Position numbers and translations under genes: made by a program. From assembly GCA_965200825.1 (NCBI GenBank), contig OZ241385.1:310001-374000 (forward strand): 64,000 nucleotides of DNA, written 5' to 3'. The notes beneath the pieces are model-generated. The model ran no database searches and had not been told where the DNA came from. It saw only the letters and a program-made list of their open reading frames with translations. The stretch's first letter is position 1. Each line of letters begins with the position of its first letter. The DNA is from Bin80 sp026709335. Its GTDB lineage: Bacteria; Bacteroidota; Rhodothermia; Rhodothermales; Bin80. Positions 17,355-27,291 of the stretch are shown in pieces.

Positions 17355-20300
17355 TTAACAAGGGCAAATTTGTCCACATGTTCGCCAATTCCGGGAGCAT
17401 CAACATGAAATACATACACTCCGAATGCAATATCCTGCTGTTCTTCCGTACGGAGATCCCACCATACGGATCCATCGCTGGAGGCACTATCATGATACAG
17501 TGTACGAATTAATTCCCCTCGAAGGTTGAAGATGCGAATGGTGCATAGAGGAGGAAGGTGGATAAACTGTACTCGCCGTTCGCCTCGTCCTTCAATTTGA
17601 CTTCTTGGCTCAAATGAGGAGGTGCCAACATAGGGGTTTGGAACAACTGCAATTCGATCAAGCTCATTGCGCGCTTTATTCACATCAATCTGCGAAGAGC
17701 GAAGAGTAAACTGGAAGAAATCGCCGGTTGCAAAAGGTTTCTTGCTAGAGATATGAAAAGAATTGCCAGCAGAAGGAGCAACTGAACCGCCACCGTCAGC
17801 AGAACTGAATTGGATCCGATAACGAAATCGCCAGGGGCCGCGTCCAGTTGGGCGCTCAGCAATGATTGCATGATCCCCGGCGTCAAAAGCACCACTGCCA
17901 TTCACATCTTGCATTAAGAGCTCGGCAGGAGTATTTTTTGTTTTATTGACGGTGAAGACAGGGACCGGATCTCGTAAATATCCGAAGAATCGTGGTGGGC
18001 GATATAGAGAATCACTCGGGGAAACCCAGATCAACTGATAGTCATCGGGAGAAGCACGAAATGCAGAGGTTGTATCCCGTTCTACCGTCGCAATCCAGTT
18101 TGTAGAGTGGCCATCCAGCGTTCGCGGGTCCAGGTCATAGATTTCATTTTCTGTCCCCTCATTGGCGAGATATCCTGTATTTAATGGATCTAGTTCGCAA
18201 CCTGCGGGGGCTGGGCAATCAACATTGGTGATGTCAATGACAAACCCATCTGAGGGGGGAGTGGAATCAATAATTGGGGACGACTGAATCAGCGTTTCGC
18301 CGGAAGCAATGTTGGTGATCTCGTATGCTCTTGTCCGATAGAGATCAGAAACAGCAGAGATCGGTTCGCTAAAGAAGGATATATGGTAGATCGCATCAAA
18401 ATCTGCGAGTGTTTCCTGGATCAATCTCACACTGATTGACCCGGAGCCAATCCCGCTGGTCACGCGGCTCAAATCTTCATTTGCACCGCCCTCAATATAG
18501 CCTACGGGGACGGATCTTGGTGTCACGGCAGCTGCATTTTGAGAAAATCCAGTCAAACGCCCTGCCTGGTTCACGCTAATATTGAAGGAGTTTTCTTGTG
18601 GATCAATGGGTTCTTTGGTCGGGTTGTCTGGATCCCGGAATCCCCGATCATAGGCTACCAGTGCGTAATAATATGTGATGCCGTTGGTCACGTCTTCATC
18701 AATATAGTAGAACTGGAGTCCGGTGTTATCTCCGAGGGAGTAAACTGCTTCACCCTCCAGTACGGTAACGGGGCCTTGAATATCATTGGCGAGATCCCAC
18801 TGGGCTATGGGTTTGAAGAAGGTCGCTGTCCCGTCAAGGTCGGTAATGGTGCGGGCATCAAAGAGCAGGGGGTCCGTCCCTTTGTAGAGTTTGAATCCTT
18901 CAAAGTCAAATTCCTGTGTAAAACGGTCAAAACTTCTAACAGCAACAGTATCCCAACTAAGAACTACGCGTTCATCACCGGCAACCGCAGTAAGCTTAGG
19001 AAGAAACGGGGGTTGAGCGAAGTTGTAATCAGCATTGAATATACTTTGTGCAGTACGGCGGTTTTTGAAAAAATCACGCTCATCTTCACCAAATATCCAG
19101 GCAGTAGAGAAAAAGTCAGTTCCCTGAGGTTCAAGGCCAATCGGTCCAGAGGAAAACAGAATAAACGGTTCCAGATCGGCTTTGAAGGCATCCGGTTTGG
19201 TTCCAAGAGGGAATTGGGCATTATTGATAATCCTGTCCCACATCCAGGAGTCATCTCGCAGGTTATCACCACTTTCATAGAATGGTCGGGTCTGTAAATC
19301 AAAACCGGTTAACCCAACCTGGTCGGATTCATCAACATCGAGTTCATCAAAGTTAGGCTCTCCAAGTGTGGGAATTCCATCGGCCTCTCCGTCATCAGGG
19401 CCCGGGTAGCCGAGGTCGAATGGTCCTTGGCCATCTCTTCCCACATCATTGTTAAGTGCTTCCCCTGGATCCAGGGTTCCATTTTCATTTTCATCGGAAA
19501 AGCCGACCCAATCCAAGTTTTCATCTCCTGTCCACCAACGTCCGGCTGTATAGGCAGGGCGGGATTCAATAGGACCATAATAGGCTTCAAAATCGGCAAG
19601 ATTGTACATGGAAGCAGCAGTGCTGAGAATTTGCTGCTGTCCCTGAATAAGCGTGCCCGCGCCGTTGAACCTGGATTCATCTGTCATTCCGTCTTCATCG
19701 TTGTCCAATCCATCCATTGCTCTGGCTGGGCTTTCAAGAAATGCAAACCCGGTATATCCAAGTGGATAGTTTCCACCGGTGGGGCGAGTCCCAATCCCAT
19801 CCTGATCCCAACCGTAGGCCACATCCTGCTGCGGGTTAAATGCAGCGTTTTCATCTCCCTCCTCATTGCCCAGGCCATAATCCATAATTTGTCCCAGGTA
19901 CAAATCAGAATGAGTTTTATTCGTCACATTTGTAATCCGATAAAGAATGAACATCAGATCTTCTGCAAGCACATTGGCCCACTGGAAGAGGCGAACTTGT
20001 GTCTGAAGTCCCATTCCACCAATTGTAGAATCTTGGCTACTTGCGTAAAACACTCCGTATTCACTGTTTGGTCGTCGGGTTTCTGGATCAATGGCATATT
20101 CCTGATCTGTAAAATCATCCATTACATAGAAGCTTTCCAGATCTGCGTTAAAGACACCTCTGCCAAAAAAGCCATTCCAGTTGCCGGACCATCCAGGATC
20201 ATCGGGATTATTCAATCGATCGGGCCAGAATTGGGGCCAGGAAGTCGGATCGTCACTGAGTGCAGGGGTAGGGGTTCTCTGTCCTGTGATGGGGTCCAAT

Positions 20301-20731
20301 CGGTTCACATTCATGAACCCTGGAAGAGGTGTCCATCCCCATAATGATCCATCCGGGCTTAAACGTTTCCCGAAGTCCCGATAGGTAAGGATTACGGGAT
20401 TCAGGGTGGTATCCTCGCTGGCCCCCGGGAAAAATCTTGACCATTTCAGGCGTTCTCCCGGGACCTGCCCAGCTACCATAATGCCCACTCCATCAATATG
20501 GCGCCCTCCGATGCCTCGAGGCCAGATGCCCCATGGAAGATCATTCCAGCGGGCCAGTTCGCCGTGATTACGGAAGTTGGTTTCGATAAGGTTCCCATCC
20601 ATAATCCCGCGCGCAATCAGATCCTCGTCTCCTCGAAGGTCAGAGGAAATATTCTGTCCGTACAGAGTATTTGGCAACATCGTCAAGATGCCCAGACCTA
20701 TCAGGAGGAAACGGCTGTATACACTCTGCAT
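17351..20731 (-). CDS. Giant secreted protein with C-terminal T9SS-type sorting domain
   Basis: About 1126 residues. Signal peptide at the N-terminus (MQSVYSRFLLIGLGIL...YGQ). The body has acidic calcium-binding-like motifs (DNDEDGMTDES, DENENGTLDPGE, DVNGSGAFDAGD) and a fibronectin III-like stretch (PKLTAVAGDERVVLSWD...YYYALVAYD). It ends in a sorting-type domain (VVPNPYVG...IRIFNLRGELIRTL...FGVYVFHVDAP). The ATG at 20731 overlaps the TonB receptor stop as TGATG. Probably a surface-exposed or released protein working with the receptor; no SusD-like gene is present, so it may take the ligand-capture role. Enzymatic domains are not recognised. Confidence 0.75.
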   Translation of the reverse strand: MQSVYSRFLLIGLGILTMLPNTLYGQNISSDLRGDEDLIARGIMDGNLIETNFRNHGELARWNDLPWGIWPRGIGGRHIDGVGIMVAGQVPGERLKWSRFFPGASEDTTLNPVILTYRDFGKRLSPDGSLWGWTPLPGFMNVNRLDPITGQRTPTPALSDDPTSWPQFWPDRLNNPDDPGWSGNWNGFFGRGVFNADLESFYVMDDFTDQEYAIDPETRRPNSEYGVFYASSQDSTIGGMGLQTQVRLFQWANVLAEDLMFILYRITNVTNKTHSDLYLGQIMDYGLGNEEGDENAAFNPQQDVAYGWDQDGIGTRPTGGNYPLGYTGFAFLESPARAMDGLDNDEDGMTDESRFNGAGTLIQGQQQILSTAASMYNLADFEAYYGPIESRPAYTAGRWWTGDENLDWVGFSDENENGTLDPGEALNNDVGRDGQGPFDLGYPGPDDGEADGIPTLGEPNFDELDVDESDQVGLTGFDLQTRPFYESGDNLRDDSWMWDRIINNAQFPLGTKPDAFKADLEPFILFSSGPIGLEPQGTDFFSTAWIFGEDERDFFKNRRTAQSIFNADYNFAQPPFLPKLTAVAGDERVVLSWDTVAVRSFDRFTQEFDFEGFKLYKGTDPLLFDARTITDLDGTATFFKPIAQWDLANDIQGPVTVLEGEAVYSLGDNTGLQFYYIDEDVTNGITYYYALVAYDRGFRDPDNPTKEPIDPQENSFNISVNQAGRLTGFSQNAAAVTPRSVPVGYIEGGANEDLSRVTSGIGSGSISVRLIQETLADFDAIYHISFFSEPISAVSDLYRTRAYEITNIASGETLIQSSPIIDSTPPSDGFVIDITNVDCPAPAGCELDPLNTGYLANEGTENEIYDLDPRTLDGHSTNWIATVERDTTSAFRASPDDYQLIWVSPSDSLYRPPRFFGYLRDPVPVFTVNKTKNTPAELLMQDVNGSGAFDAGDHAIIAERPTGRGPWRFRYRIQFSSADGGGSVAPSAGNSFHISSKKPFATGDFFQFTLRSSQIDVNKARNELDRIAVVPNPYVGTSSFEPRSQIEGRGERRVQFIHLPPLCTIRIFNLRGELIRTLYHDSASSDGSVWWDLRTEEQQDIAFGVYVFHVDAPGIGEHVDKFALVK

Positions 20732-23499
20732 CAAAAGCGGTAGTTGAGTCCGATGCTTATTTTACGGGGTGCTCCAAAGTTTTCTTGACGATAGAAAAAT
20801 TCATCCAGGCTGTTGATTCCACCCACTTGGGCACCCGTTCGCCGGAAGAGCTCCAGTGTCACAGATTCGTCGGCCCGTCCAGTGTCTTCATATACACCGA
20901 CTTCCTGTATCGTATCAAAGAGATTTTGTGCTTGAAAGAATAGCTGTATGTTGGGGCGTAGTCCGGGAATCCGGTAATACATACGAATATCCGTGCCGAA
21001 GATAAGGGGTTTGGTGGCATTATTCTTTTTCCCTGATCGGATGAATTCTCGGACAGTCGTATACGGTGTGCCACTCTGTATGCGATTAATCAGAGTAACA
21101 GACAAGCCTGAGACTGGCTGTAAAGTAATCGTATTGTTGAGGACATGCCTCCTATCCCAATCCAGTCGTACTAGGGAAAGAATTTCATCTAGGCCTGCCT
21201 GTTGACGACCAAAGGCTTCTCCCGGACTTGAAGATGTTCCTTCTGCAAATTGAAGAGTGTAGTCCAAAGTCCAGCTCAGTGGGCCGCCGGGACGCTGGAA
21301 CAGTGAAAATGTAAGCCCTCGAATCGTGCCATAGTCTCGATTGATCCACCGAATTACAAAGTCGCCTTGTGGGGTTCTGGAGATTTCTTGCCCTGTCAGA
21401 TTTCGTACATCCCTCGAAAAGACTGTGATTTCCATTCCAATGCGATCGGTGAATCCCTGTTGCAGTCCAATTTCGAAGGAAAGTGTACGTTCAGGATTGA
21501 TTCCCGGGTTCCCGAACGAGTTGGAGAGTGAAGCTGGATTGACTTCATACTCGGGATTCGTATATAGCAATCCAAATGAAGGAATCTGGAAGAACAGGCC
21601 TGCCGAAAAACGCATGACGCCTGTATCAGAAATGGGAAAAGCCACGCCCAAGCGTGGACTGAGTTGCATGTCAATTTTTGCCGGTTCCCGATTGGAGCGA
21701 GTGCTACCGGGGTTATCGAGATCGGGGATTTCTTCAAGTTCGCCTTGCCCCCAGACAATTGGAGTCAGGTAATCTGGATCAAAGTAGTCAAAGCGCAGTC
21801 CCGCATTCACAATCAATCCCGTAAACTCCATCTTATCCTGGATGTATGCTGATAGCTCTACCGGCTTTGCCTGGAGAAGATTGTCGGAGAATTGATCGGG
21901 AGACGGTTGTGGCAGGTTAAGTGTTCGGAAGGAGCGTTCAATCCCAAAATCTCGGTTGTCCAGAGAATGCAAGCGGGCCTGGGCACCAATTTTCACCAAG
22001 TGAACACGGTTAAGTTGATGAGAATAATCAGCAACAATCGTGTGGGTCGCTGTGAGTTGATCACTTTGAAACAAATCATTCCCTCCAACTGCAAATGCAT
22101 TCGCTCCCTGGAGGAAGCCAAAGTCACTACTCACATGTCTGAGGTCAAAGGGGGACTCGTAGAGATATACGTCTGTCTTGTCATGCAGATAGCTGTATGA
22201 CAGGTTTGCAAAAGCATTACTACCAATCGTGTATCGTATTCCAAGTATATGCGTCTGATTAAAAAAATGTACCGTATTGATTCCGTCGGGAGTGTATTTG
22301 CGAAAATGATTATACGGTTGAAATGTACCTGATTGAAGAAAGACGTTATAGTCAAGATTCAGTCGAGGCGTCACTGAGTAGCCAAGTGAGGCATTCACGG
22401 AGATTCGATCAGTTCTGTTACGGGGGACAAAGTTGCCATTTCCCGAAGAAGCAATGATCCAGGCACTTGGTGGGAGGCCAGTATTCAGGTTCTGTGATGA
22501 ATCTGATGGAGCGAACAGGTTTCGTCCGATGAAATGTGAATTATCTTGCAGATATCGAACTGTTGTCTGAAATCCAAAACGGTCACGAATCAGTGGACCT
22601 CCCAAGGAAGCCTGTAAGTCAACCAGGTTGGGGAGACTGGCTGCTTCAGCAAAGGATACGGTGTCAGTAGAAAAATCCGAGACAGAAAGTGATGTGCCGG
22701 GATCCACCGATCGATTGACAAACTCAAGATCCCGATTACTTGCAATCGCTCCGGCATATGTCAGCAGGGAGCCACTCCACTCATCTGGCACATCCTTGGT
22801 AACTATATTGACGACTCCACTGGTTGCCTGGCCATACTCCGCATTGAATACCCCACTGATCACTTCCAGGCTTTGAACCATATTTTGTTCAATATCGAAG
22901 GCAGCTTCTTTGCTGAAAGCATTGGTAATCGGGACACCGTTGACCAGATAAGTGACTTCGCCAATTCGGCCTCCTCGGAAATGACCATCAACCACGCCTG
23001 CTTGCAGGTTGATGGCATCCTGTACATTGGTAACAGGCAATACTTCAAGTTGCTCAGCATCAATTACAGAAGTCGTCGTAGTGCGGTCCATTTCCACGAT
23101 AGGGCGTTCAGCTATCACCACGATCTCCTCGCCTTGGATCGTCTCTTCACGCAGTTCAAAGTTAACAGTAGATGTTTGATCCTGAACCACGCGAACATTT
23201 TGCGTGGTCACGGTTGCAAAACCGATGAAAGAAGCACGAACATCATAAATCCCGGGTGGAATATTCAAGATGTGATAAAACCCATCCTCGTCGGTCACGC
23301 CACCAATAGATGTTCCTGCAACGACCACGTTGACTCCCGGTAGTCCAAAATCCGTACCTGCTTCCACAACTCTGCCAGCAACCTTGCCGGTTGGGCCACC
23401 GATTGGATGGGCAGATAGAACTTCTACCCACCCTATACAAAGTATGATGAGGATTACAAGTAATCCAAAATTCCTGCGCTTTGACGAATTCTGTATTAT
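20731..23499 (-). CDS. TonB-dependent outer-membrane receptor (start codon unclear)
   Basis: A carboxypeptidase-regulatory-like domain (GLPGVNVVVAGTSIGGVTDEDGFYHILNIPPG) precedes a plug domain (TSVIDAEQLEVLPVTNVQDAINLQAGV...YGQATSGVVNIVTKD) and a long barrel ending IGLNYRF. The first ATG/GTG in frame is GTG at 23367, which falls inside the regulatory domain. Upstream the same frame encodes an obvious signal peptide (SKRRNFGLLVILIILCIGWVEVLSAH), but up to the frame's stop no ATG, GTG or TTG occurs; the best candidates are ATA codons at 23499-23494 overlapping the previous gene's TAA. Either a rare start is used or there is a sequence error. Probably imports an oligosaccharide or peptide. Confidence 0.85.
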   Translation of the reverse strand: MIQNSSKRRNFGLLVILIILCIGWVEVLSAHPIGGPTGKVAGRVVEAGTDFGLPGVNVVVAGTSIGGVTDEDGFYHILNIPPGIYDVRASFIGFATVTTQNVRVVQDQTSTVNFELREETIQGEEIVVIAERPIVEMDRTTTTSVIDAEQLEVLPVTNVQDAINLQAGVVDGHFRGGRIGEVTYLVNGVPITNAFSKEAAFDIEQNMVQSLEVISGVFNAEYGQATSGVVNIVTKDVPDEWSGSLLTYAGAIASNRDLEFVNRSVDPGTSLSVSDFSTDTVSFAEAASLPNLVDLQASLGGPLIRDRFGFQTTVRYLQDNSHFIGRNLFAPSDSSQNLNTGLPPSAWIIASSGNGNFVPRNRTDRISVNASLGYSVTPRLNLDYNVFLQSGTFQPYNHFRKYTPDGINTVHFFNQTHILGIRYTIGSNAFANLSYSYLHDKTDVYLYESPFDLRHVSSDFGFLQGANAFAVGGNDLFQSDQLTATHTIVADYSHQLNRVHLVKIGAQARLHSLDNRDFGIERSFRTLNLPQPSPDQFSDNLLQAKPVELSAYIQDKMEFTGLIVNAGLRFDYFDPDYLTPIVWGQGELEEIPDLDNPGSTRSNREPAKIDMQLSPRLGVAFPISDTGVMRFSAGLFFQIPSFGLLYTNPEYEVNPASLSNSFGNPGINPERTLSFEIGLQQGFTDRIGMEITVFSRDVRNLTGQEISRTPQGDFVIRWINRDYGTIRGLTFSLFQRPGGPLSWTLDYTLQFAEGTSSSPGEAFGRQQAGLDEILSLVRLDWDRRHVLNNTITLQPVSGLSVTLINRIQSGTPYTTVREFIRSGKKNNATKPLIFGTDIRMYYRIPGLRPNIQLFFQAQNLFDTIQEVGVYEDTGRADESVTLELFRRTGAQVGGINSLDEFFYRQENFGAPRKISIGLNYRF

Positions 23500-26066
23500 T
23501 TGACTAAGAGCATGGTTCGGGTCATGAGCACTGACGATTCAGCTTCAAGTCTATACAGGTACACACCCGATGCCAATCCAGAGGCATCAAACTGAACGGT
23601 ATGTGTACCCGCCGTATGGGGTTTTTGATTCAAGAGGGTTGTAACAGTTCGTCCCATTGAATCAAAGACACGCAATGTAATAACTTCAGAAGCAGGGAGT
23701 GCGAATTCAATGACGGTGGTTGGGTTGAAGGGATTTGGATAATTCTGTTCCAGCGTGATTTCCTTGGGAAGTTCTTCACCATCTATGCTTGTTTGAGTGA
23801 CATCTGTCACGGTTACCAGAACGGTCTGGGTCAGGCCGTCATATGCGCTATCACTGCTGGTTGCCGTATGTGTAAGCGTTACCTCGTCATCGTCACCATC
23901 TCCATCAATCGCTGCCATCACTACAACTCCCTGTGCAGTATTCCAGTTATCCATCGTGAACGTTAGTCCCGAGAAGGCCGTACTCGTATCTCCATCGTTA
24001 TCCAGCGTGAGATCCGTCCCATCCTGCCCCGTAATAGCTATCATTACATCTGCGGATGGCTTTGAGTTCAATTTGATATAATAGGTCTGGCTATCAGCCT
24101 CGGCAACGGATAGATCAGATATCTGTGAACCATCCGCCATCGCAGAAAGTCCGATTCCAGGCATCGCCATCATTTCCTGTGCATCCAGGCCGACGAGTGC
24201 CACAGCGGGCCATTGTGCCGGTGTATTCCACCATTGTCCACCAGCATTTGGCTTGATGGACCACTGAATCTGGGCGTCACGGTTTCCACCATCTCCATCA
24301 TTCAGGACAAAGTTGAAAGGAAAATAATCAATTTCATCGCCAGTGGGTAAAGGAGTGATTGCGTCCATCATTTCATCATTTTGAATCTGATCCATGGGAA
24401 TCACGGCAAGCATTTTATAACCAATCGCTTGGTTGTCGGCATTCATAAGTTGATCGTAAATTGCCCCTGCCCCTTGAGGCACTGCTTCTATGCTCCAGCC
24501 TACGAATATATATCCTTCCGTACCCGCCTTCGAGCCATCTCCCAGTCCACCAAGGCGGAACTGATAGTCAGCAAACTCTCCACGCTCCATATTTTGATGA
24601 GGAGAGCCAGTAAAAATTCCTCCACCTGCTACGTCTTGTACATCATAATTTCCCCAGCCAAACTCAATACTATCATGCTGCCATCCATCAGCAGGGTTAC
24701 TACCTGATGCTGGTAACGAAATTTGATCATCCGTGACTTCTACATATAAATAGAGCTCCATAGGCTCCGAACTGTAGCCAGCCCATAGTTTACCGCTTAA
24801 GTCTTCGTCGCTATCCGGCAACCCAGCATCTGCCTGCTTGAAGTGTGCCATGTTGAGTTCAAAAGGCGTGTAGTTTTCAGGGAATCCGTTTCCTATATTT
24901 TCAAATGAATCGTCAAACAGTAGATTAGATAAATGTTCTACTTGAGTTTCACTGAGTTCCGGGATGTGAGACTGTAGAGGAAGGTTTTCATTTGCGACGC
25001 TGGCCATGCTCATGGAAATATCCTCGTTCTCAACACCAGAGCTACTGATCGTGGTAACAGCGTAGTTCAGAGTAAGGGGAGCTAGGCTCGAGTGAGGAAT
25101 TTCAATCTGGTGACCTATCGAAGTATCATCGCTATCCAAAGTTGCTAATAGCGCTACACCTGCATCTGAAATATTCGTAAACTCTTCAAGGCTATAGTAT
25201 ACCTTATATCCACCTGCATTAGCCACAGTCGCCCAAGAAATCGTGTTGCTGTCGGCTGTTGCTGTTGCCGATACGCCCATCGCTGGATCAGCTGCAGTGT
25301 TTTGATCAGAGAGATCCAGTCCCTCCGCCCCGATGTAGAAATCATCTACATAGATCGGACCCCCGCCTTGGTTGTTATCAAATTGAATTCCTACGTTCTG
25401 AACATTGGTCCACTCAAATTCTTTCCATAGATCAGGGTTGTGTGTAGTATTCGGGCCTTTTCGATCATCGATGCCTACTCCGAAGCCTCCGCTGGACCAT
25501 GCACCAGCATACACCCAGAGGCTATCCAGTCCGTCAAGTTCTCCGGCAGCTTTGGCATTTTCCAATTCAGTGTAGGTCGGAGGGGGGAACGGCACAGAGA
25601 TTTTATGCCACTGACCATCCCGCATACTGTCGGGGATCTGCCAGACTAAACGGAAGGGGAGGTCCGCAGACCCATCCATTTCACCGCTTCCATCAGTTTT
25701 ATCTTCAAACATAAAATGGAGTCGGCCCTTTCCGGCATTTTCAGGATCAACCCAGATTCTGGCATGCAGGACATCCCCGTCCATTCGATTTTGTGTCATA
25801 TCCACTCCCATATCGGGGTTCTCTGAAAAACTGAACGTATAGAAGTCAAAATTTCCCATGTATGTATACTCCAATACCTTGTTTGAAGGATCAGTAGGAT
25901 CATCAACAACACCTATTCTGGTGTCATATTCTGGGATATCCGTGTTGATACCATTTACAAAAAATATAAAATCATCCCCGAAGGGTGGACCGGCTTGTCC
26001 GTTCACTTGTGTTACTCCTGCAAGCAGCAACATGAGTGAAAGAAAAGGAGTAAGTATGTGTTTCAT
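23496..26066 (-). CDS. Secreted carbohydrate-binding protein with T9SS sorting domain
   Basis: 856 residues from ATG 26066, directly at a signal peptide (MKHILTPFLSLMLLLAGVTQVNGQ). The N-terminal third resembles a jelly-roll binding module (DDFIFFVNGIN...VDDFYIGAEGLDL), followed by a fibronectin-like region (VSATATADSNTISWATV), a CBM9-like domain (FELNMAHFKQADAG...LYLYVEVTDDQI...DSIEFGWGNYD), a Calx-beta-like region (DGDGDDDEVTLTHTATSSD) and a canonical type IX sorting domain (LEQNYPNPFNPTTVIEF...SGVYLYRL). First gene of the five-gene operon; its stop overlaps the putative start of the TonB receptor. Probably a surface glycan-capture protein; the glycan is unknown. Confidence 0.8.
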   Translation of the reverse strand: MKHILTPFLSLMLLLAGVTQVNGQAGPPFGDDFIFFVNGINTDIPEYDTRIGVVDDPTDPSNKVLEYTYMGNFDFYTFSFSENPDMGVDMTQNRMDGDVLHARIWVDPENAGKGRLHFMFEDKTDGSGEMDGSADLPFRLVWQIPDSMRDGQWHKISVPFPPPTYTELENAKAAGELDGLDSLWVYAGAWSSGGFGVGIDDRKGPNTTHNPDLWKEFEWTNVQNVGIQFDNNQGGGPIYVDDFYIGAEGLDLSDQNTAADPAMGVSATATADSNTISWATVANAGGYKVYYSLEEFTNISDAGVALLATLDSDDTSIGHQIEIPHSSLAPLTLNYAVTTISSSGVENEDISMSMASVANENLPLQSHIPELSETQVEHLSNLLFDDSFENIGNGFPENYTPFELNMAHFKQADAGLPDSDEDLSGKLWAGYSSEPMELYLYVEVTDDQISLPASGSNPADGWQHDSIEFGWGNYDVQDVAGGGIFTGSPHQNMERGEFADYQFRLGGLGDGSKAGTEGYIFVGWSIEAVPQGAGAIYDQLMNADNQAIGYKMLAVIPMDQIQNDEMMDAITPLPTGDEIDYFPFNFVLNDGDGGNRDAQIQWSIKPNAGGQWWNTPAQWPAVALVGLDAQEMMAMPGIGLSAMADGSQISDLSVAEADSQTYYIKLNSKPSADVMIAITGQDGTDLTLDNDGDTSTAFSGLTFTMDNWNTAQGVVVMAAIDGDGDDDEVTLTHTATSSDSAYDGLTQTVLVTVTDVTQTSIDGEELPKEITLEQNYPNPFNPTTVIEFALPASEVITLRVFDSMGRTVTTLLNQKPHTAGTHTVQFDASGLASGVYLYRLEAESSVLMTRTMLLVK

Positions 26067-26102
26067 GAATTTATAAGTCTGGTGACACAAAATTAGAATC
26101 GA

Positions 26103-26117
26103 GAAGCCTCAGGCTTC
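26103..26117. promoter_or_regulatory. Perfect 7-1-7 palindrome, candidate operator
   Basis: GAAGCCT-C-AGGCTTC lies between the predicted -7 element (26131-26138) and the operon start codon at 26066. Bound repressor here would block transcription. It could also form a small hairpin in the leader RNA. Confidence 0.45.
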
Positions 26118-26130
26118 AGTTAGGAGAATA

Positions 26131-26138
26131 CAAATCTA
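26131..26138 (-). promoter_or_regulatory. Bacteroidota-type -7 element of the TonB/T9SS operon
   Basis: On the minus strand the sequence reads TAGATTTG, matching TAnnTTTG, 65 bp before the first start codon. No good -33 TTTG at the expected spacing was seen. Confidence 0.35.
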
Positions 26139-26573
26139 AGCCTACAAGTAACCTCACGATCCGGGGGGCACACAAAAGTACCTTCAAAAGCAATACAATT
26201 TGAATCTGGATTATCGGTTTGTAAGCAATAAGCCTGAAGTATACAAAAAAATCTCAAGAAAAGGTTTTCATAAACTATTTGAATCAACCCAATCTCTTCT
26301 ATTGTATGAGGTATGAATAGTCATGGTCCGCAAGCCTGAATATCATCGAGCTTTTAGCGCGTGGGAATTCAGGTCAAGAATAACTGGGGCGAATTAACGA
26401 TCAAAGTGGGGTAGCATCAAACCGATACACGAGAAGATCTCGGCAGAATATGAATGGATATCCTCCCATCCAGATGGATTTGGGGATATGGGGCTTAATC
26501 GAGCAAACCAAGGCGACCGAGGAAATGGCAACAATCAATACCGTTCCGATCTATACAATCGTCATATGATGCG

Positions 26574-27005
26574 TCACTTACAATGCTTTTCCCGCAGCGA
26601 ATGATATTGTGTCAGACGCCAACTCCAACTGAAGACATTCTCTTCGTACCAATCAAAGCCTATGCTAAGCTCCTCTCTCGAATTAAGCAAATGCAACCAC
26701 TCAACTCGTTGATCTTCACTACGTGGGTATAGGTAAATATTCTCTCTTACACCCGCAGTATCTGCTACAGAAACGATTTGTCCATCTGTTGGGCCCACAG
26801 ACATACGGATTGGAATGCCCTTTTCACTGCAATAGCCGTTGTCTTCTTTACAGGGCATGTGTACTGCGAGTGAGTCATAAGTTTCTAAAGGAGGAAACAA
26901 AAAATAAGGCATGGGCGGTGTCTCCTCTCCACAACGAACGAATAAAACACTATGCGCCAAGGATGAAGATTCATTCACGGGTGTACTGTTAACCGGAATG
27001 TTCAC
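26574..27005 (-). CDS. Hypothetical protein
   Basis: 143 residues from a GTG at 27005, the first possible start after an in-frame TAG. Composition is protein-like, rich in Ser, Glu and Trp (VEWLHLLNSREELSIGFDWYEE), with five cysteines. No signal peptide, motif or family recognised. It lies alone between the TonB/T9SS operon and the TPR lipoprotein gene, same strand as both. It could be a short real gene, a remnant, or a chance frame. Confidence 0.35.
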   Translation of the reverse strand: MNIPVNSTPVNESSSLAHSVLFVRCGEETPPMPYFLFPPLETYDSLAVHMPCKEDNGYCSEKGIPIRMSVGPTDGQIVSVADTAGVRENIYLYPRSEDQRVEWLHLLNSREELSIGFDWYEENVFSWSWRLTQYHSLREKHCK

Positions 27006-27291
27006 TCTCGCATAAAATATCTAGTGCTAAACCTCCAAGGTCTTTCCATTTGTTGATCGTATAAATCCATATGATTGCGTCCCATGTCATCTGTAGATTT
27101 TCGTTCATGTTGGTTTTCATATGTCATGTTGTTTGGCTGGTAGTTCTAGTTCTTCTTTTGGTTGGAGTATTTTGGTATCTGTCCTCGTCAATTTCGTCCA
27201 TTATCTGGTAAAGTTTAACATGCACTATAGCTGTTGCATCGTGTTATAGGGGGTATTTTGGATAAATCAGCTCAAATCGGTTGCCCGTATA

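Larger units (their letters stand above)
26067..26573. other. Regulatory region upstream of the TonB/T9SS operon
   Basis: 507 bp without a convincing gene. It holds a -7 promoter-like motif, a 15-bp palindrome, and four same-strand AAGCCT hexamers at 26104, 26138, 26230 and 26332. The last two extend to AAGCCTGAA. The region is AT-rich. No terminator recognised. Confidence 0.6.
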
